A stretch of 64,000 nt of DNA from Streptomyces sp. CNQ-509 (GTDB taxonomy: Bacteria > Actinomycetota > Actinomycetes > Streptomycetales > Streptomycetaceae): NCBI RefSeq assembly GCF_001011035.1, contig NZ_CP011492.1:6875447-6939446 (forward strand), read 5' to 3'. The notes under the pieces are model-generated. The model was not told the origin of the DNA, searched no databases, and saw only the letters and a program-made list of their open reading frames with translations. This document shows, piece by piece, positions 35,069 through 43,453 of the stretch; positions within the stretch are counted from its first letter, which is position 1; the number at the start of each line of letters is the position of its first letter. The translations under genes and the position numbers were made by a program.

Positions 35069-36250
35069 TCAGGGTTCGAGCACGACCTTCACCGCACCGT
35101 CCGCCTTCTTCTGGAACATCTCGTACGCGTCGGGCGTACGCTCCAGCGGCAGATGGTGGGTGGCGAAGGAGTCGACGCCCAGGACGTCCTCGCCCTCCAG
35201 CAGCGGCAGGATGTCCGGCACCCAGCGGCGGACGTTGGCCTGGCCGAAGCGGAGCTGGAGCTGCTTGTCGAAGACGGTCAGCAGCGGCAGCGGGTCGGCC
35301 GCGCCGCCGTAGACGCCGATCACCGAGACCGTGCCGCCGCGGCGCACCATGTCGAAGGCCGTGTACAGGGCGGCCATCCGGTCGACGCCCACCTTGCCGG
35401 CCACCTGTTCCGCGAGCTTGCCGGGCAGCAGCCCGCCGATGGTCTGCATCAGCTTGCCGGCGGGGCTGCCGTGTGCCTCCGCGCCGACCGCGTCGATGAC
35501 GGCGTCGGGGCCGCGCCCCCGGGTCCGGTCGCGGACGGCGGCGGCCACGTCCTTCTCGTCGCGCAGGTCGATCGCCTCGGCGCCGCGCTCGCGGACGCGC
35601 CGCAGCCGCTCGTCGACCAGGTCCACGCCGATGACCTGTCCGGCGCCCCGGTGCAGCGCGATGCGGCAGCACATGTCGCCGATCGGGCCGAGACCGATGA
35701 CCGCGACGCTGCCGCCCTCGGGGATGCCGGCGTACTCCACCGCCTGCCACGCGGTGGGCAGCACGTCGGACAGGAACAGGTAGCGGTCGTCCGCCGGTCC
35801 CTCGGGCACCTTCACGGGGCCGTAGTGCGCCTGCGGCACGCGCAGGTACTCGGCCTGCGCCCCGGGGACGGCACCGTAGAGCTTGGTGTAGCCGAAGAGC
35901 CGGGCACCCATGCCGTGCTCGCGCACCTGGGTCGTCTCGCACTGGGTCTGCAGCCCTTGCCGGCACATGTGGCAGTCGCCGCAGGCGATCTGGAAGGGCA
36001 CGACGACCCGATCACCGGGCGAGAGGTTCGTGACCTCGCCGCCGACCTCCTCGACCACGCCCATCGGCTCGTGGCCCAGGATGTCCCCGGGCGTCATGAA
36101 CGGGGTGAGGATCTCGTACAGGTGCAGATCCGAGCCGCACAGTCCGGATGAGGTGATCCGCACCACCGCGTCCGTGGGGTGCTTCAGCGACGGATCGGGG
36201 ACCTCCTCGACGCGTACGTCCCGCTTGCCGTGCCATACTGCGGCCCTCAT
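35069..36250 (-). CDS. Zinc-dependent alcohol/formaldehyde-type dehydrogenase
   Basis: A 393-residue medium-chain dehydrogenase. The catalytic zinc site is SSGLCGSDLHLY plus ILGHEPMGVVEEV; the structural zinc cysteines lie in ACGDCHMCRQGLQTQC; the coenzyme site is VAVIGLGPIGDMCCRIALHRGAGQVIGVDL. The long insertions and the segment AEVAGKVGVDRMAALYTAFDMV-like helix fit the glutathione-independent formaldehyde dehydrogenase-like subgroup. A sigma-B-type promoter lies about 40 bases upstream of the ATG, so it probably belongs to the general stress response. The adjacent VOC gene lies upstream on the same strand. Confidence 0.88.
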   Translation of the reverse strand: MRAAVWHGKRDVRVEEVPDPSLKHPTDAVVRITSSGLCGSDLHLYEILTPFMTPGDILGHEPMGVVEEVGGEVTNLSPGDRVVVPFQIACGDCHMCRQGLQTQCETTQVREHGMGARLFGYTKLYGAVPGAQAEYLRVPQAHYGPVKVPEGPADDRYLFLSDVLPTAWQAVEYAGIPEGGSVAVIGLGPIGDMCCRIALHRGAGQVIGVDLVDERLRRVRERGAEAIDLRDEKDVAAAVRDRTRGRGPDAVIDAVGAEAHGSPAGKLMQTIGGLLPGKLAEQVAGKVGVDRMAALYTAFDMVRRGGTVSVIGVYGGAADPLPLLTVFDKQLQLRFGQANVRRWVPDILPLLEGEDVLGVDSFATHHLPLERTPDAYEMFQKKADGAVKVVLEP

Positions 36251-36288
36251 CGGCTCACCTCCGGGGTCGTTACGTGTGCCTCGCCCGG

Positions 36289-36313
36289 GTACCCGCCCCG
36301 ACGCTCACGACCC
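36289..36313 (-). promoter_or_regulatory. SigB-type promoter of the dehydrogenase gene
   Basis: On the minus strand GGGT, 15 bases, then GGGTAC (complement of 36310-36313 and 36289-36294) matches the Streptomyces SigB consensus GNNT-N14-16-GGGTAC. Transcription would start near 36282, 32 bases before ATG 36250. It overlaps the end of the VOC gene. Confidence 0.5.
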
Positions 36314-36679
36314 GTAGACGAAGCAGAACGGGTGGCCCGCCGGATCCGCGTACACGCGGAACTCGCGCCTGCCCCCGTCGTCGTCCGTGTCCAGCGGCCG
36401 GGCGCCCGGTTCCAGGGCATGCCGCTCCGCCGACTCGACATCCGTGACCCGCAGGTCGAGGTGGAGTTGCTGCGAGTCCTGGTCGGCGCGCTGCCAGTCC
36501 GGCGGGCGCAGGCCGGGCGCGCGCTGGAAGGCGAGCCGGGTCACGTCCGGCGCGAAGAGGTCGTACCAGTCGTCGCTGTACGCCTTCACCTCGCCCCCGA
36601 GCAGCCCGCGGTAGAACCCGGCCAACCGGAGCGGCTCCGGGCAGTCCACCGCGACCAGGCAGAACGTGGCGACGGGCAT
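36305..36679 (-). CDS. VOC-family (glyoxalase/bleomycin-resistance-like) protein
   Basis: ATG 36679 gives a compact 124-residue protein with the two-part VOC fold: MPVATFCLVAVDCPEPLRLAGFYRGLLGG, then QQLHLDLRVTDVESAERHALE and FRVYADPAGHPFCFVYGS. The metal-ligand-like His and Glu positions are partly kept (HLDL). Members bind or modify small molecules; substrate unknown. It lies just upstream of the dehydrogenase and may be co-transcribed. Confidence 0.8.
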   Translation of the reverse strand: MPVATFCLVAVDCPEPLRLAGFYRGLLGGEVKAYSDDWYDLFAPDVTRLAFQRAPGLRPPDWQRADQDSQQLHLDLRVTDVESAERHALEPGARPLDTDDDGGRREFRVYADPAGHPFCFVYGS

Positions 36680-36782
36680 GGCGACCTCCTCGACGTCGAC
36701 GGGACACACCCCGAGTGCCCCGTACGGCATGCGCCAATCCCTGAGGGTGTACGGGCCCTGTATCCGCTGGCAAAGTCGGGGT

Positions 36783-36806
36783 GACTGAATGCCGTACCGC
36801 GGGTAC
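36783..36806 (+). promoter_or_regulatory. SigB-type promoter of the GAF gene
   Basis: GACT (36783-36786), 14 bases, then GGGTAC (36801-36806) fits GNNT-N14-16-GGGTAC. The start site would be near 36813, about 40 bases before ATG 36852. Confidence 0.5.
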
Positions 36807-36851
36807 TCATGGCGGTGACCAGTAGACGTCGTCTCGTATCGAGTAAGAGGA

Positions 36852-37367
36852 ATGGACGACCCCTTCACCGTCCGGCAGTCGGTGTTCGACACCGCGGCCG
36901 GCGGCGGACCGGGCGGGCTGCCCGGTCGGCTGTGCCGGCTGCTTCGCGGCGATCTCGCCATGGACGCCGTGACGATCTCGCTGCTCGGCCACGGCCCGCA
37001 CCAGCACGTGTGCTACGCCTCCGACGCCGCTGCGCTGGACCTGGAGGCGCGGCACTTCGCGCCGGGCGAGGGACCGTCCGTACGCGCGGCCACCCTGGGC
37101 CGGCCCGTCGCCGCCGACCTGCGCCGTCCCGGGGAGCGGCCGGCGCTCCGGCCTCCGGGGCGGACGCCGCCGCCGGACGCCGGCGCGCTGTACGCCTTCC
37201 CGCTGCGGTTCCGCGGCCACGTCCTCGGGTCGATCGGCCTGGTCAGGCACACGCCCGGCGCACTGTCGGAGGAGGAGCACGAGCGGTGCGCCGCCGCGGC
37301 CGACGCCGTGGCTATCGTCCTGCTGGACGACTTCCCTCACCTGGGCGACGACCCGCCGTCACCGTGA
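36852..37367 (+). CDS. Stand-alone GAF-domain protein
   Basis: 171 residues: RLCRLLRGDLAMDAVTISLLGHGPHQHVCYASDAAALDLEARHFAPGEGPSVRAA, then ALYAFPLRFRGHVLGSIGLVRHTPGALSEEE and a closing helix. This is a single GAF domain of the type often fused to ANTAR in actinobacteria; here no output domain follows. It may sense a small molecule or redox state and act on a partner such as the ANTAR protein encoded at 28.85 kb (inference). The ribosome-binding site is weak (AAGAGG close to the ATG). Confidence 0.8.
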   Translation: MDDPFTVRQSVFDTAAGGGPGGLPGRLCRLLRGDLAMDAVTISLLGHGPHQHVCYASDAAALDLEARHFAPGEGPSVRAATLGRPVAADLRRPGERPALRPPGRTPPPDAGALYAFPLRFRGHVLGSIGLVRHTPGALSEEEHERCAAAADAVAIVLLDDFPHLGDDPPSP

Positions 37368-37514
37368 AGACGTCGCCGTGTCGCTACGCGAGCGGCACCG
37401 CGTTCCACACCGCCCAGATCGCGGCCCAGATCGCGGCCGAGGTCCAGGAGATGCCGCCGGGCTGCAATCGCCGCGACGACCCGCCGGCCACCGCCGGGGG
37501 CCGGTGACCGTCCG

Positions 37515-38405
37515 CTACGGCAGCGGGGTGCCGCCTGTGGCGTTGACGATCTCCGCGGTGATGAAGCCGGATTCCGGTGAGGCCAGGAACACGTACGCCG
37601 GTGCCATCTCCGCGGGCTGCGCCGGGCGGCCCAGCGGTGACTGCTTCCCGAAGTGGACGGTGTCGGGCAGTGTGGCCGGGATGAGGGGCGTCCACACCGG
37701 GCCGGGGGCCACCGCGTTGACGCGGATGCCGCGGTCGGTGAGCATCTGGGCCAGCCCCTGGGTGAACGCGACGATGGCCGCCTTGGTCATGGCGTAGTCG
37801 AGCAGGTGCGGGCTGGGTTTGTATCCCTGCACCGATGCGGAGTTGATGATGCCCCCGCCTGGGCCCATGTGCGCCAGGGCCTTCTTCGACAGCCAGAACA
37901 TCCCGTACAGGTTGGTGCGCATCACCCGGTCGAACTGCTCGGTGGTGATCGCCTCGATCCCGTCGGGCTGCGACATCTGATAAGCCGCGTTGTTCACCAG
38001 GAGATCGATGCGCCCGAACTCCTCTGCCGCCCGGCCGATCAGGTCGGCGCAGGCGCTCTCCTCGCGGATGTCGCAGGGGACGGTCACGGCCTTGCGCCCG
38101 GCCTCCTTCACCCAGCCGGCCGTCTCGTGGGCCTCGTCCTCCTCTTCCGGAAGGTGGGTCAGCAGCACGTCGGCGCCTTCGCGTGCGTAGGCGATGGCCA
38201 CCGCGCGGCCGATGCCGGAATCGCCGCCGGTGATCACGGCCTTGAGTCCCTGCAGCCGCCGGGCGCCGCGGTAGGTGTCCTCGCCGTGGTCCGGCGGCGG
38301 GTCCATCGGGCCGGTCCAGCCGGGGTGGGGCTGGTCCTGCGCCGGCAGTTCCGGCCGCGGGTGCTGCTCGGCCGGGTGCGGTGTCTCACGTTTCGCTTCG
38401 CTCAT
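37515..38405 (-). CDS. SDR-family stress oxidoreductase (Gsp39/YhdF-like)
   Basis: A 296-residue SDR with an unusual hydrophilic N-terminal 45 residues rich in Pro, His and Gln (RPELPAQDQPHPGWTGPMDP), which is typical of the general-stress-protein-39 subgroup. The core has ITGGDSGIGRAVA, NNAAYQMS in place of NNAG, a serine in NSASVQGYKP and the catalytic YAMTKAA. The C-terminus ends GFITAEIVNATGGTPLP. In Bacillus these enzymes belong to the SigB regulon; the genetic setting here agrees. Substrate unknown. Confidence 0.87.
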   Translation of the reverse strand: MSEAKRETPHPAEQHPRPELPAQDQPHPGWTGPMDPPPDHGEDTYRGARRLQGLKAVITGGDSGIGRAVAIAYAREGADVLLTHLPEEEDEAHETAGWVKEAGRKAVTVPCDIREESACADLIGRAAEEFGRIDLLVNNAAYQMSQPDGIEAITTEQFDRVMRTNLYGMFWLSKKALAHMGPGGGIINSASVQGYKPSPHLLDYAMTKAAIVAFTQGLAQMLTDRGIRVNAVAPGPVWTPLIPATLPDTVHFGKQSPLGRPAQPAEMAPAYVFLASPESGFITAEIVNATGGTPLP

Positions 38406-38673
38406 GGTGGCCTCCGGTAGGGATCGGCGCGTACGGGCAACGGGGTCCGCACGCCGCGGGGGTCCCGGCTGCGGCGCGGGCGAGCTGCCGCGTCGTCGGT
38501 CAGGTGGGGACGACGTCGGTGACGACGAAGCCGCTGCGGGTGAGGGCCGGCAGCCTGGCGGTGTCGATCCGCCGGCCGTGCGACGAAGATCTCCCGTCCC
38601 GGTACTACGCCCGGGTCCCGCTCAACCGGGGACCGCCTGCCCCGCCGCCGACAGCGATCGTGCCACGGCCGGG
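38406..38673 (-). other. Intergenic stretch with a possible gene-end remnant
   Basis: On the minus strand a frame ending at 38500 encodes GRRIDTARLPALTRSGFVVTDVVPT, which looks like a real protein C-terminus (several methyltransferases end this way) but has no matching upstream part. The rest of the gap shows no gene. Treat it as a weak remnant. Confidence 0.25.
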
Positions 38674-38877
38674 TCAGTCCCCGGTTCGGCGGCGGTGGCT
38701 GGTATCGCACCAGGGGTAGGTACGGCTGCGCCGGCAGGTGCAGACGGCAACGGTGAAGCGGTCCGAGTCGGCGACGGTGCCGTCGTCGAGCATGACCTCC
38801 ACCGGGCCCTCGATGAGCAGAGGGCCCGTGCGCTGGACGCGCAGCCGGCACGGGGATTCGTCTCGGGCGCTGTGCAC
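38674..38877 (-). CDS. CDGSH-type iron-sulfur protein
   Basis: A 67-residue protein starting at GTG 38877. The [2Fe-2S] motif CTCRRSRTYPWCDTSH matches CxCxxSxxxPxCDGSH, with the three Cys and one His ligands present (Thr replaces Gly). The preceding strands (GPLLIEGPVEVMLDDGTVADSDRFTVAVC) are typical of the small MitoNEET-like bacterial class. It follows the diiron-protein gene on the same strand, a pairing I recall from other Streptomyces, so it may donate electrons to that protein. A strong SigB-type promoter lies 63 bases upstream. Confidence 0.85.
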   Translation of the reverse strand: MHSARDESPCRLRVQRTGPLLIEGPVEVMLDDGTVADSDRFTVAVCTCRRSRTYPWCDTSHRRRTGD

Positions 38878-38939
38878 GGATCACCACCAGCCTTTCCGTC
38901 CGGTTCAGGCCCGTCGAGGCACCGAGAGCCACATCTCGG

Positions 38940-38963
38940 GTACCCGAACATTCCGGATGAAAC
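38940..38963 (-). promoter_or_regulatory. Near-perfect SigB-type promoter of the CDGSH gene
   Basis: On the minus strand GTTT, 14 bases, GGGTAC (complement of 38960-38963 and 38940-38945). This is the best SigB match in the window and lies in the gap between the diiron-protein and CDGSH genes. Confidence 0.65.
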
Positions 38964-38985
38964 GCCCGCTTTGCAGGAAGGCGTC

Positions 38986-39978
38986 CTACAGGGGGAGACG
39001 CAGTGACGAGCGCTCGGCGCGCCACGACCCGAGGACGTGCTCGGTGAACCGGTCCTCGACCAGGCCGGTGGCAGCGATCCCGAACGTCACGTCGGCCGCG
39101 AGCTGCGGCTCCGCCTCCAGCAGCCCGGCCACCACCTCGTGCCGTACGACCTGCTCGTGGACGGCGTCGGCCTCCACGTGCTCGCGGTGGAAGTGCTCCG
39201 CGGCCGGACCCGCGCCCAGCCGCTCGATGGCCTGCACGAGTCGGCGGGAGCTTGGGGAGGAGGTGATCTCGACCGTGGCGAAGTGGCCGACCAGCGCACC
39301 GCGCAGGCTGCGGTGGAGGCCGAGCAGCGACATGAGGTTCACGACGGCGAGCATCTGAGGGCAGGCGGCGTCCAGATAACGCCCGTAGCCGGGGTCGAGC
39401 GAAAGGTCCCGCATGAGATCGGCGAACAGCCGGGCGTGTACCCGCTCGCCGCGGCCGGCACCGAACTCGTCGTACTCCACCGCCGCCATGCCCGCCTTGG
39501 CCCGCCCGTGCAGACGGGGGAGCACCCAGGCGTGCGGGTCGGCCTCCTTCAGGTGGTAGAGCGAGCGCTGTACCGCGTATTCCCGTAGCTGCCACATCGT
39601 GCCGTCGTCCCGCAGGTGGTGGGAGACGGAGTCGCCCTTCACGGGTTCGACCAGCAGCGCCGTGAGGGCGGTGCCGACATCCACGGGCAGCGGCGCGTCC
39701 TCTCGCAGCGCCGTCAGAAAGCGGTCCTCCAGTGCACGGCGGAAGGCCAGCAGGGCGGCGTCCCACTCCATCTCGTCGTCTACGCCTGCGAATCCTCGGT
39801 AGTGGAGTTCGTAGCAGAGGTAGAGGGCCAGTTGCAGGTCGTCGCCGTACGGGTCGCTGCGCGCAGGGCCGTCCGCGTGGGGCAGCGAGGCCGAGTCGCC
39901 TCGCAGGTAGGCGAGCGTCGCCGCGGACAGTTCTCCGCGGCCGACCGGCAAGGCCGGCTCGTATGGCATGTTATGCAT
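38986..39978 (-). CDS. Haem-oxygenase-like diiron protein (iron-containing redox enzyme family)
   Basis: About 330 residues from ATG 39978 (an in-frame ATG at 39969 is as likely; neither has a good Shine-Dalgarno). The protein is helical with putative iron ligands in conserved E/H motifs: LALYLCYELHYRGF, AVQRSLYHLKEADPHAW, and AAEHFHREHVEADAVHEQVVRHEVVAGLL (Glu/His cluster of the last helices). Similar haem-oxygenase-like diiron oxidases/oxygenases act on fatty acids, amino acids or natural products. With the CDGSH protein next to it and SigB-type control it probably has a redox or stress role. Confidence 0.82.
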   Translation of the reverse strand: MHNMPYEPALPVGRGELSAATLAYLRGDSASLPHADGPARSDPYGDDLQLALYLCYELHYRGFAGVDDEMEWDAALLAFRRALEDRFLTALREDAPLPVDVGTALTALLVEPVKGDSVSHHLRDDGTMWQLREYAVQRSLYHLKEADPHAWVLPRLHGRAKAGMAAVEYDEFGAGRGERVHARLFADLMRDLSLDPGYGRYLDAACPQMLAVVNLMSLLGLHRSLRGALVGHFATVEITSSPSSRRLVQAIERLGAGPAAEHFHREHVEADAVHEQVVRHEVVAGLLEAEPQLAADVTFGIAATGLVEDRFTEHVLGSWRAERSSLRLPL

Positions 39979-40156
39979 GGATTTAGGGTATCCAGCCGGA
40001 GTCCGGTCATGCAGCGATCCCGCGGGCGTCCCCGCCCCGCGGTCGTCGTCGTTCCCGCGTGGCCGTCGCGTCCCGGGATCTCCGGTTCTTCCGGGCACTT
40101 CTGGGAACCCGGCCCGTATGGCTCACGCCTCAAGCACACAGGGAGGCGAGGCAGAC

Positions 40157-40567
40157 ATGGCCGAACATGGCAGGAACAAGACCAGCGCGATACGCGACGA
40201 CGTGATCGCCAAGGAGATGAGCGGCGAGCTGCGCGCGAGCCGGTCCACCCGCGCGGAGGAAGAGCGCGAGCTGCAGCCACCGGGAGGAGATCAGCCGGAG
40301 ACGGACCGCGCACCCGGCACCGCGCTCGTCGGTGGCACGCCCCCGGGGATCACCGCGGAAGGCGTCGAGCTCCGCAGCGAGCTGGGCCGGAACCTCGGTC
40401 GCGCCGTCTATCCCGCCGACCGCGAGGCGGTGCTGGAGACGCTGCGCAGCAACAACGCCCCGGACCGGCTGACGGAGCTGGCCGAGCGCCTCCCCGACGG
40501 GGAGTACGGCAACCTCCAGGCGATCGCCGACGCCCTCGGCCTCGGCGGGGAGAACCGCCGCACGTGA
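40157..40567 (+). CDS. DUF2795-domain protein
   Basis: ATG 40157 follows GGGAGGCGAGG; 136 residues. The N-terminal 60 residues are charged and disordered-looking (SAIRDDVIAKEMSGELRASRSTRAEEERELQPPGG). The C-terminal 70 form the DUF2795 helical unit: ELGRNLGRAVYPADREAVLETLRSNNAPDRLTELAERLPDGEYGNLQAIADALG. Such proteins are common in actinobacterial stress regions; no biochemical role is known to me. A GCAT-N16-GGGTAT sequence at about 39970-39995 might be a weak SigB-type promoter. Confidence 0.82.
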   Translation: MAEHGRNKTSAIRDDVIAKEMSGELRASRSTRAEEERELQPPGGDQPETDRAPGTALVGGTPPGITAEGVELRSELGRNLGRAVYPADREAVLETLRSNNAPDRLTELAERLPDGEYGNLQAIADALGLGGENRRT

Positions 40568-40586
40568 AGCGAGCGGCCCGCGGACG

Positions 40587-40996
40587 GTGAGCTGGCTAGG
40601 CTGGGCCGTACGGACTGGGGGCGAGATCTCCGCCGGCCGCGAGGCGGTGCCACGGCTGCTCGCCGGCGCCGCCGCGCTTGCGCCGGGCGGCGGCGCGGCG
40701 CAGATCGAGCCCGATCCGCAGGCCGGCCGCCTGGTGGTACGCGCCGGGCCCGGCGGAATCGTCGAGCTGCCGCTGACGCCGCGGCTGCGGGGTTCCGCCA
40801 TCGAGCTGGAGCCCGGCGAACCGTCCCTCAAGGCCGGCCGCTGCCCGCGGAGGCCGCCGACGCCGTCTCGGCGCGCGCCGAGCGGCGGATTCCGCTCGGC
40901 GGCCTCCCCCTGCGCCTTGAGCCCAGCTCGCTCGCCGTCACCGACGGCGGCCTGGAGCTGGGCCTGTCGGGCGGCCCCGCAACCCTCCAGACCTGA
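40587..40996 (+). pseudogene. DUF2993 (LmeA-like lipid-binding) pseudogene
   Basis: Two frames must be joined. The first (from GTG 40587) gives VRAGPGGIVELPLTPRLRGSAIELEPGEPSLKAG. After a shift near 40840 the second gives AERRIPLGGLPLRLEPSSLAVTDGGLELGLSGG and a stop at 40996. Together they resemble the C-terminal half of DUF2993 proteins. The N-terminal membrane anchor and half of the domain are missing, so the gene is both truncated and frameshifted. Confidence 0.7.
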
Positions 40997-41132
40997 CCCG
41001 CCGAAGGAGTACGACCCCGCCCGGGACCCCCTCAGGACGCGGGGCCCCGGCGAGGGGCGCGCAGGGCTCGTCGGCCCTCTCCCGTGGCCGCCACGAGGGC
41101 TCGTCGCCCTGCTCGGACGGGCGCGAGCGGCG

Positions 41133-41366
41133 TCAGCGGGTGAGTGCCAGCGCATACCCGACGTAACCGACGGCGAACAACACGACCACGAGCCCGATCA
41201 GGAACAGAGGACCCTTCGCCCAGCCCTTCGTCGGGTTGTGCGTCTCGTCCGGTCCCGCCCCGGGCGTGCTGCCCTCGGCAGGCGGAGTCTCGCCCGGGGG
41301 CACCGACCCACCGGGCTCCAGGCCGGTAGTGCGGTCGGGGTCGGGATCGGGATTAGAAGCAGGCAT
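41133..41366 (-). CDS. Small single-TM protein, DUF6480-like
   Basis: 77 residues from ATG 41366. A Pro/Asp-rich N-terminus (ASNPDPDPDRTTGLEPGG, PPGETPPAEGSTPG) is followed by ETHNPTKGWAKGPL and one transmembrane helix (FLIGLVVVLFAVGYVGYALAL). This layout is that of a small Streptomyces membrane family I recall as DUF6480. A GGGTAC (minus strand, 41376-41381) lies ten bases before the ATG, which would give a leaderless or nearly leaderless mRNA, though the -35 match is poor. Confidence 0.75.
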   Translation of the reverse strand: MPASNPDPDPDRTTGLEPGGSVPPGETPPAEGSTPGAGPDETHNPTKGWAKGPLFLIGLVVVLFAVGYVGYALALTR

Positions 41367-41599
41367 GGCGCCCGGGTACCCGGTTCGGGGGTTCGTGAAC
41401 AATCCCGCAGGGGGCGGCCGGGCCTCCCGGGCATCTCAAGCGCGGCGGCGTCATGAGGTGCGGGCCGCGCCTTGGTGGACGGGGCCTCAGGGCAGCAGGC
41501 ATCCCTCGCCATCAGCGCGACGGACAGTGCACAGACGCCGCCGCTGCGTGAGGCGCATCGTGGTCGGAGGGCTCGCCGCGTGCCGCGGTATCCGTATGC

Positions 41600-42180
41600 C
41601 GTCGGTAGCTCGTGCGGATTCTTTACTCGTCGGGCGGCGGTGAGGGTCTGGTCCGCCGGGTCGTAGGCCAGTGTCACGTTCTCGGCCCGCAGCGGCGCCC
41701 GACCAGACGGTGGTGTGATCCTTCAGGTGGTGCCGCAGGTTCTGGCCGTTGTCACTGACCACCCGCAGCCGGTCGGCGGCGGGGTTGAAGTCGAAACCGA
41801 CGTTCTTCCCGTACCGCGGGACCTGCAACTGCGAGACTTTTGGTGACGACCACGCCGGGCGTCTGCGGCGGGGTGCTGATGGTGTAGACCCCGCCCTGGT
41901 CGCCGAGGCCGTACATGGTGCCGTCCTGGACGCGCTCGTCGATGCCGAGCAGGGCTGTGGCGCCCTTCCGCCCGGTGACGCCCCGGACCCAGTCGAGCAC
42001 GGTGTGCCGGTCGGTGGTGAAGGTGGCCATGAGCGTGCCGTCGCTGGAGATGCCGAAGCCGCGCAGGCCGGCGGCGCTTTGCGAGGCCGAGCTGCCGGCG
42101 GCCGGGGCGGCCACGGCGAGCGTCGCGACAGCGGAGAGTGCGGCGACCGCCGCAACGGCTCTCTTCTTGATCCCTGTCAC
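41600..42180 (-). pseudogene. DUF4394-domain secreted protein, multiply frameshifted
   Basis: GTG 42180 opens a signal peptide (KKRAVAAVAALSAVATLAVAAPAAGS) and the first DUF4394 blades (GFGISSDGTLMATFTTDRH, LLGIDERVQDGTMYGLGDQGGVYTI). Near 41845 the frame must change to reach YGKNVGFDFNPAADRLRVVSDNGQNLRHHL, and again near 41700 to reach VTLAYDPADQTLTAARRV. The normal protein continues much further, so the 3' part is missing too. The left boundary given is approximate. Confidence 0.75.
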
Positions 42181-42520
42181 TGGCTTTCCCCCTCGTGGTT
42201 GGAGAGCAGGCCACAAGCTACGCAGAAGGTCTGGACGCCGATTGGACGCCGGCTGGCCATACCGGCGGTACGAGCCGGGGCGCACCGCCCACGGAGTGAG
42301 GGCGCGCAGACCCTCAACGGGCGCATGCACAGCCGCCGCGGCCTCGACCCCGGCCTGCCACGGCACGGCGCAGACACGACGAGCCGGTGGTGGGTGAGGA
42401 CGTCGCAAGCAGCCCAGGAGCCCGGCCGGCTCGGGCGGTACGCGGGTCGTTTCGCGGGCGGAGAGGGCGGGAACTTGTGGGAAGGTGGCCCCAGTTCGGG
42501 CCCCGGGGAGGGGATGCGCT
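42181..42520. other. Intergenic gap with no recognised content
   Basis: 340 bp between divergent genes (the DUF4394 remnant and the hydrolase). Apart from a purine-rich Shine-Dalgarno (GGGGAGGGGATG) before the hydrolase start I see nothing distinctive. Confidence 0.5.
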
Positions 42521-43453
42521 GTGCATGACGTCGTGCCGGCGCCCGACCGGGTCCGGGCGACGGACGGCCGGATACTGCGGGTGGAGTGCTCAGGAGATCC
42601 GTGCGGGCGGCCCGTGTTCCTGCTGCACGGTATGCCGGGGTGCCGCGTCGGTCCCCGGCCACGGCCCATGTTCCTCTACCAGCGGGGAATCCGGCTCATC
42701 TCGTACGACCGTCCCGGTTACGGCGGTTCCGACCGCAGGCCGGGGCGCCGCGTGGCCGACGTCGTGGAGGACGTGACCCAGGTCGCCGACGCGCTGGGGC
42801 TGAATCGCTTCGTCGTGGCGGGCCGATCGGGGGGCGCTCCGCATGCGTTGGCCTGCGCCGCGCTGCTGCCGCGGCGTGTGACGCGGGCCGCCGCGCTGGT
42901 CGGGCTGGCGCCGCGGGACGCGGAGGGGCTCGACTGGTTCGAGGGGATGGCTCCCGGCAACGTGCGGGTGTTCCGGACGGCCGCCACCGACCCGGAGCGG
43001 TTCGTCGCCCGGCTCATTCCGCGCTCCGCCGCGATCCGCGAGGACCCGGCCCGGCTGCTCAACGAGCTGCGCGGCGATCTGACCGACGAGGACCGGCAGA
43101 TCGTCTCGGATCGCGGCATCCGGGCCATGCTGCTGCGCAACTATCGCGAGGCGCTGCGCAAGTCGCCGTACGGATGGGTCGACGACATCCTCGCGCTGAT
43201 CTCCGACTGGGGCTTCGACCCGGCGGACATCCAGGTGCCGGTGCTGCTGTGGCACGGCAGGAAGGACGCGTTCTCCCCCGTGGCGCACCACTCCTGGCTC
43301 GCCGGGCGCATCGCCCGGGCCACGGCTGTGCTCGACCCCGCCGCGGCCCACTTCGCAGCGCTGCGCGCCCTGCCGGAGGCCATCGCCTGGCTGCTGTCGG
43401 ACACGCCGGCCGCGTCGGGGGCTCACACCGCGAGGGGCTCCAGGTCCCGGTAG
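42521..43453 (+). CDS. Alpha/beta hydrolase
   Basis: GTG 42521 is favoured by the GGGGAGGGG upstream; 310 residues. Motifs in order: VFLLHGMPGC (oxyanion-hole HG), SYDRPGYGGSD, nucleophile elbow AGRSGGAPHALA (Ser), an acid in WHGRKDAFSP, and a late His in AAAHFAALRAL. This is the epoxide-hydrolase/haloperoxidase-like group; the substrate is unknown. It is convergent with fxsT and the two reading frames overlap by 31 bp at their ends. Confidence 0.85.
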   Translation: MHDVVPAPDRVRATDGRILRVECSGDPCGRPVFLLHGMPGCRVGPRPRPMFLYQRGIRLISYDRPGYGGSDRRPGRRVADVVEDVTQVADALGLNRFVVAGRSGGAPHALACAALLPRRVTRAAALVGLAPRDAEGLDWFEGMAPGNVRVFRTAATDPERFVARLIPRSAAIREDPARLLNELRGDLTDEDRQIVSDRGIRAMLLRNYREALRKSPYGWVDDILALISDWGFDPADIQVPVLLWHGRKDAFSPVAHHSWLAGRIARATAVLDPAAAHFAALRALPEAIAWLLSDTPAASGAHTARGSRSR

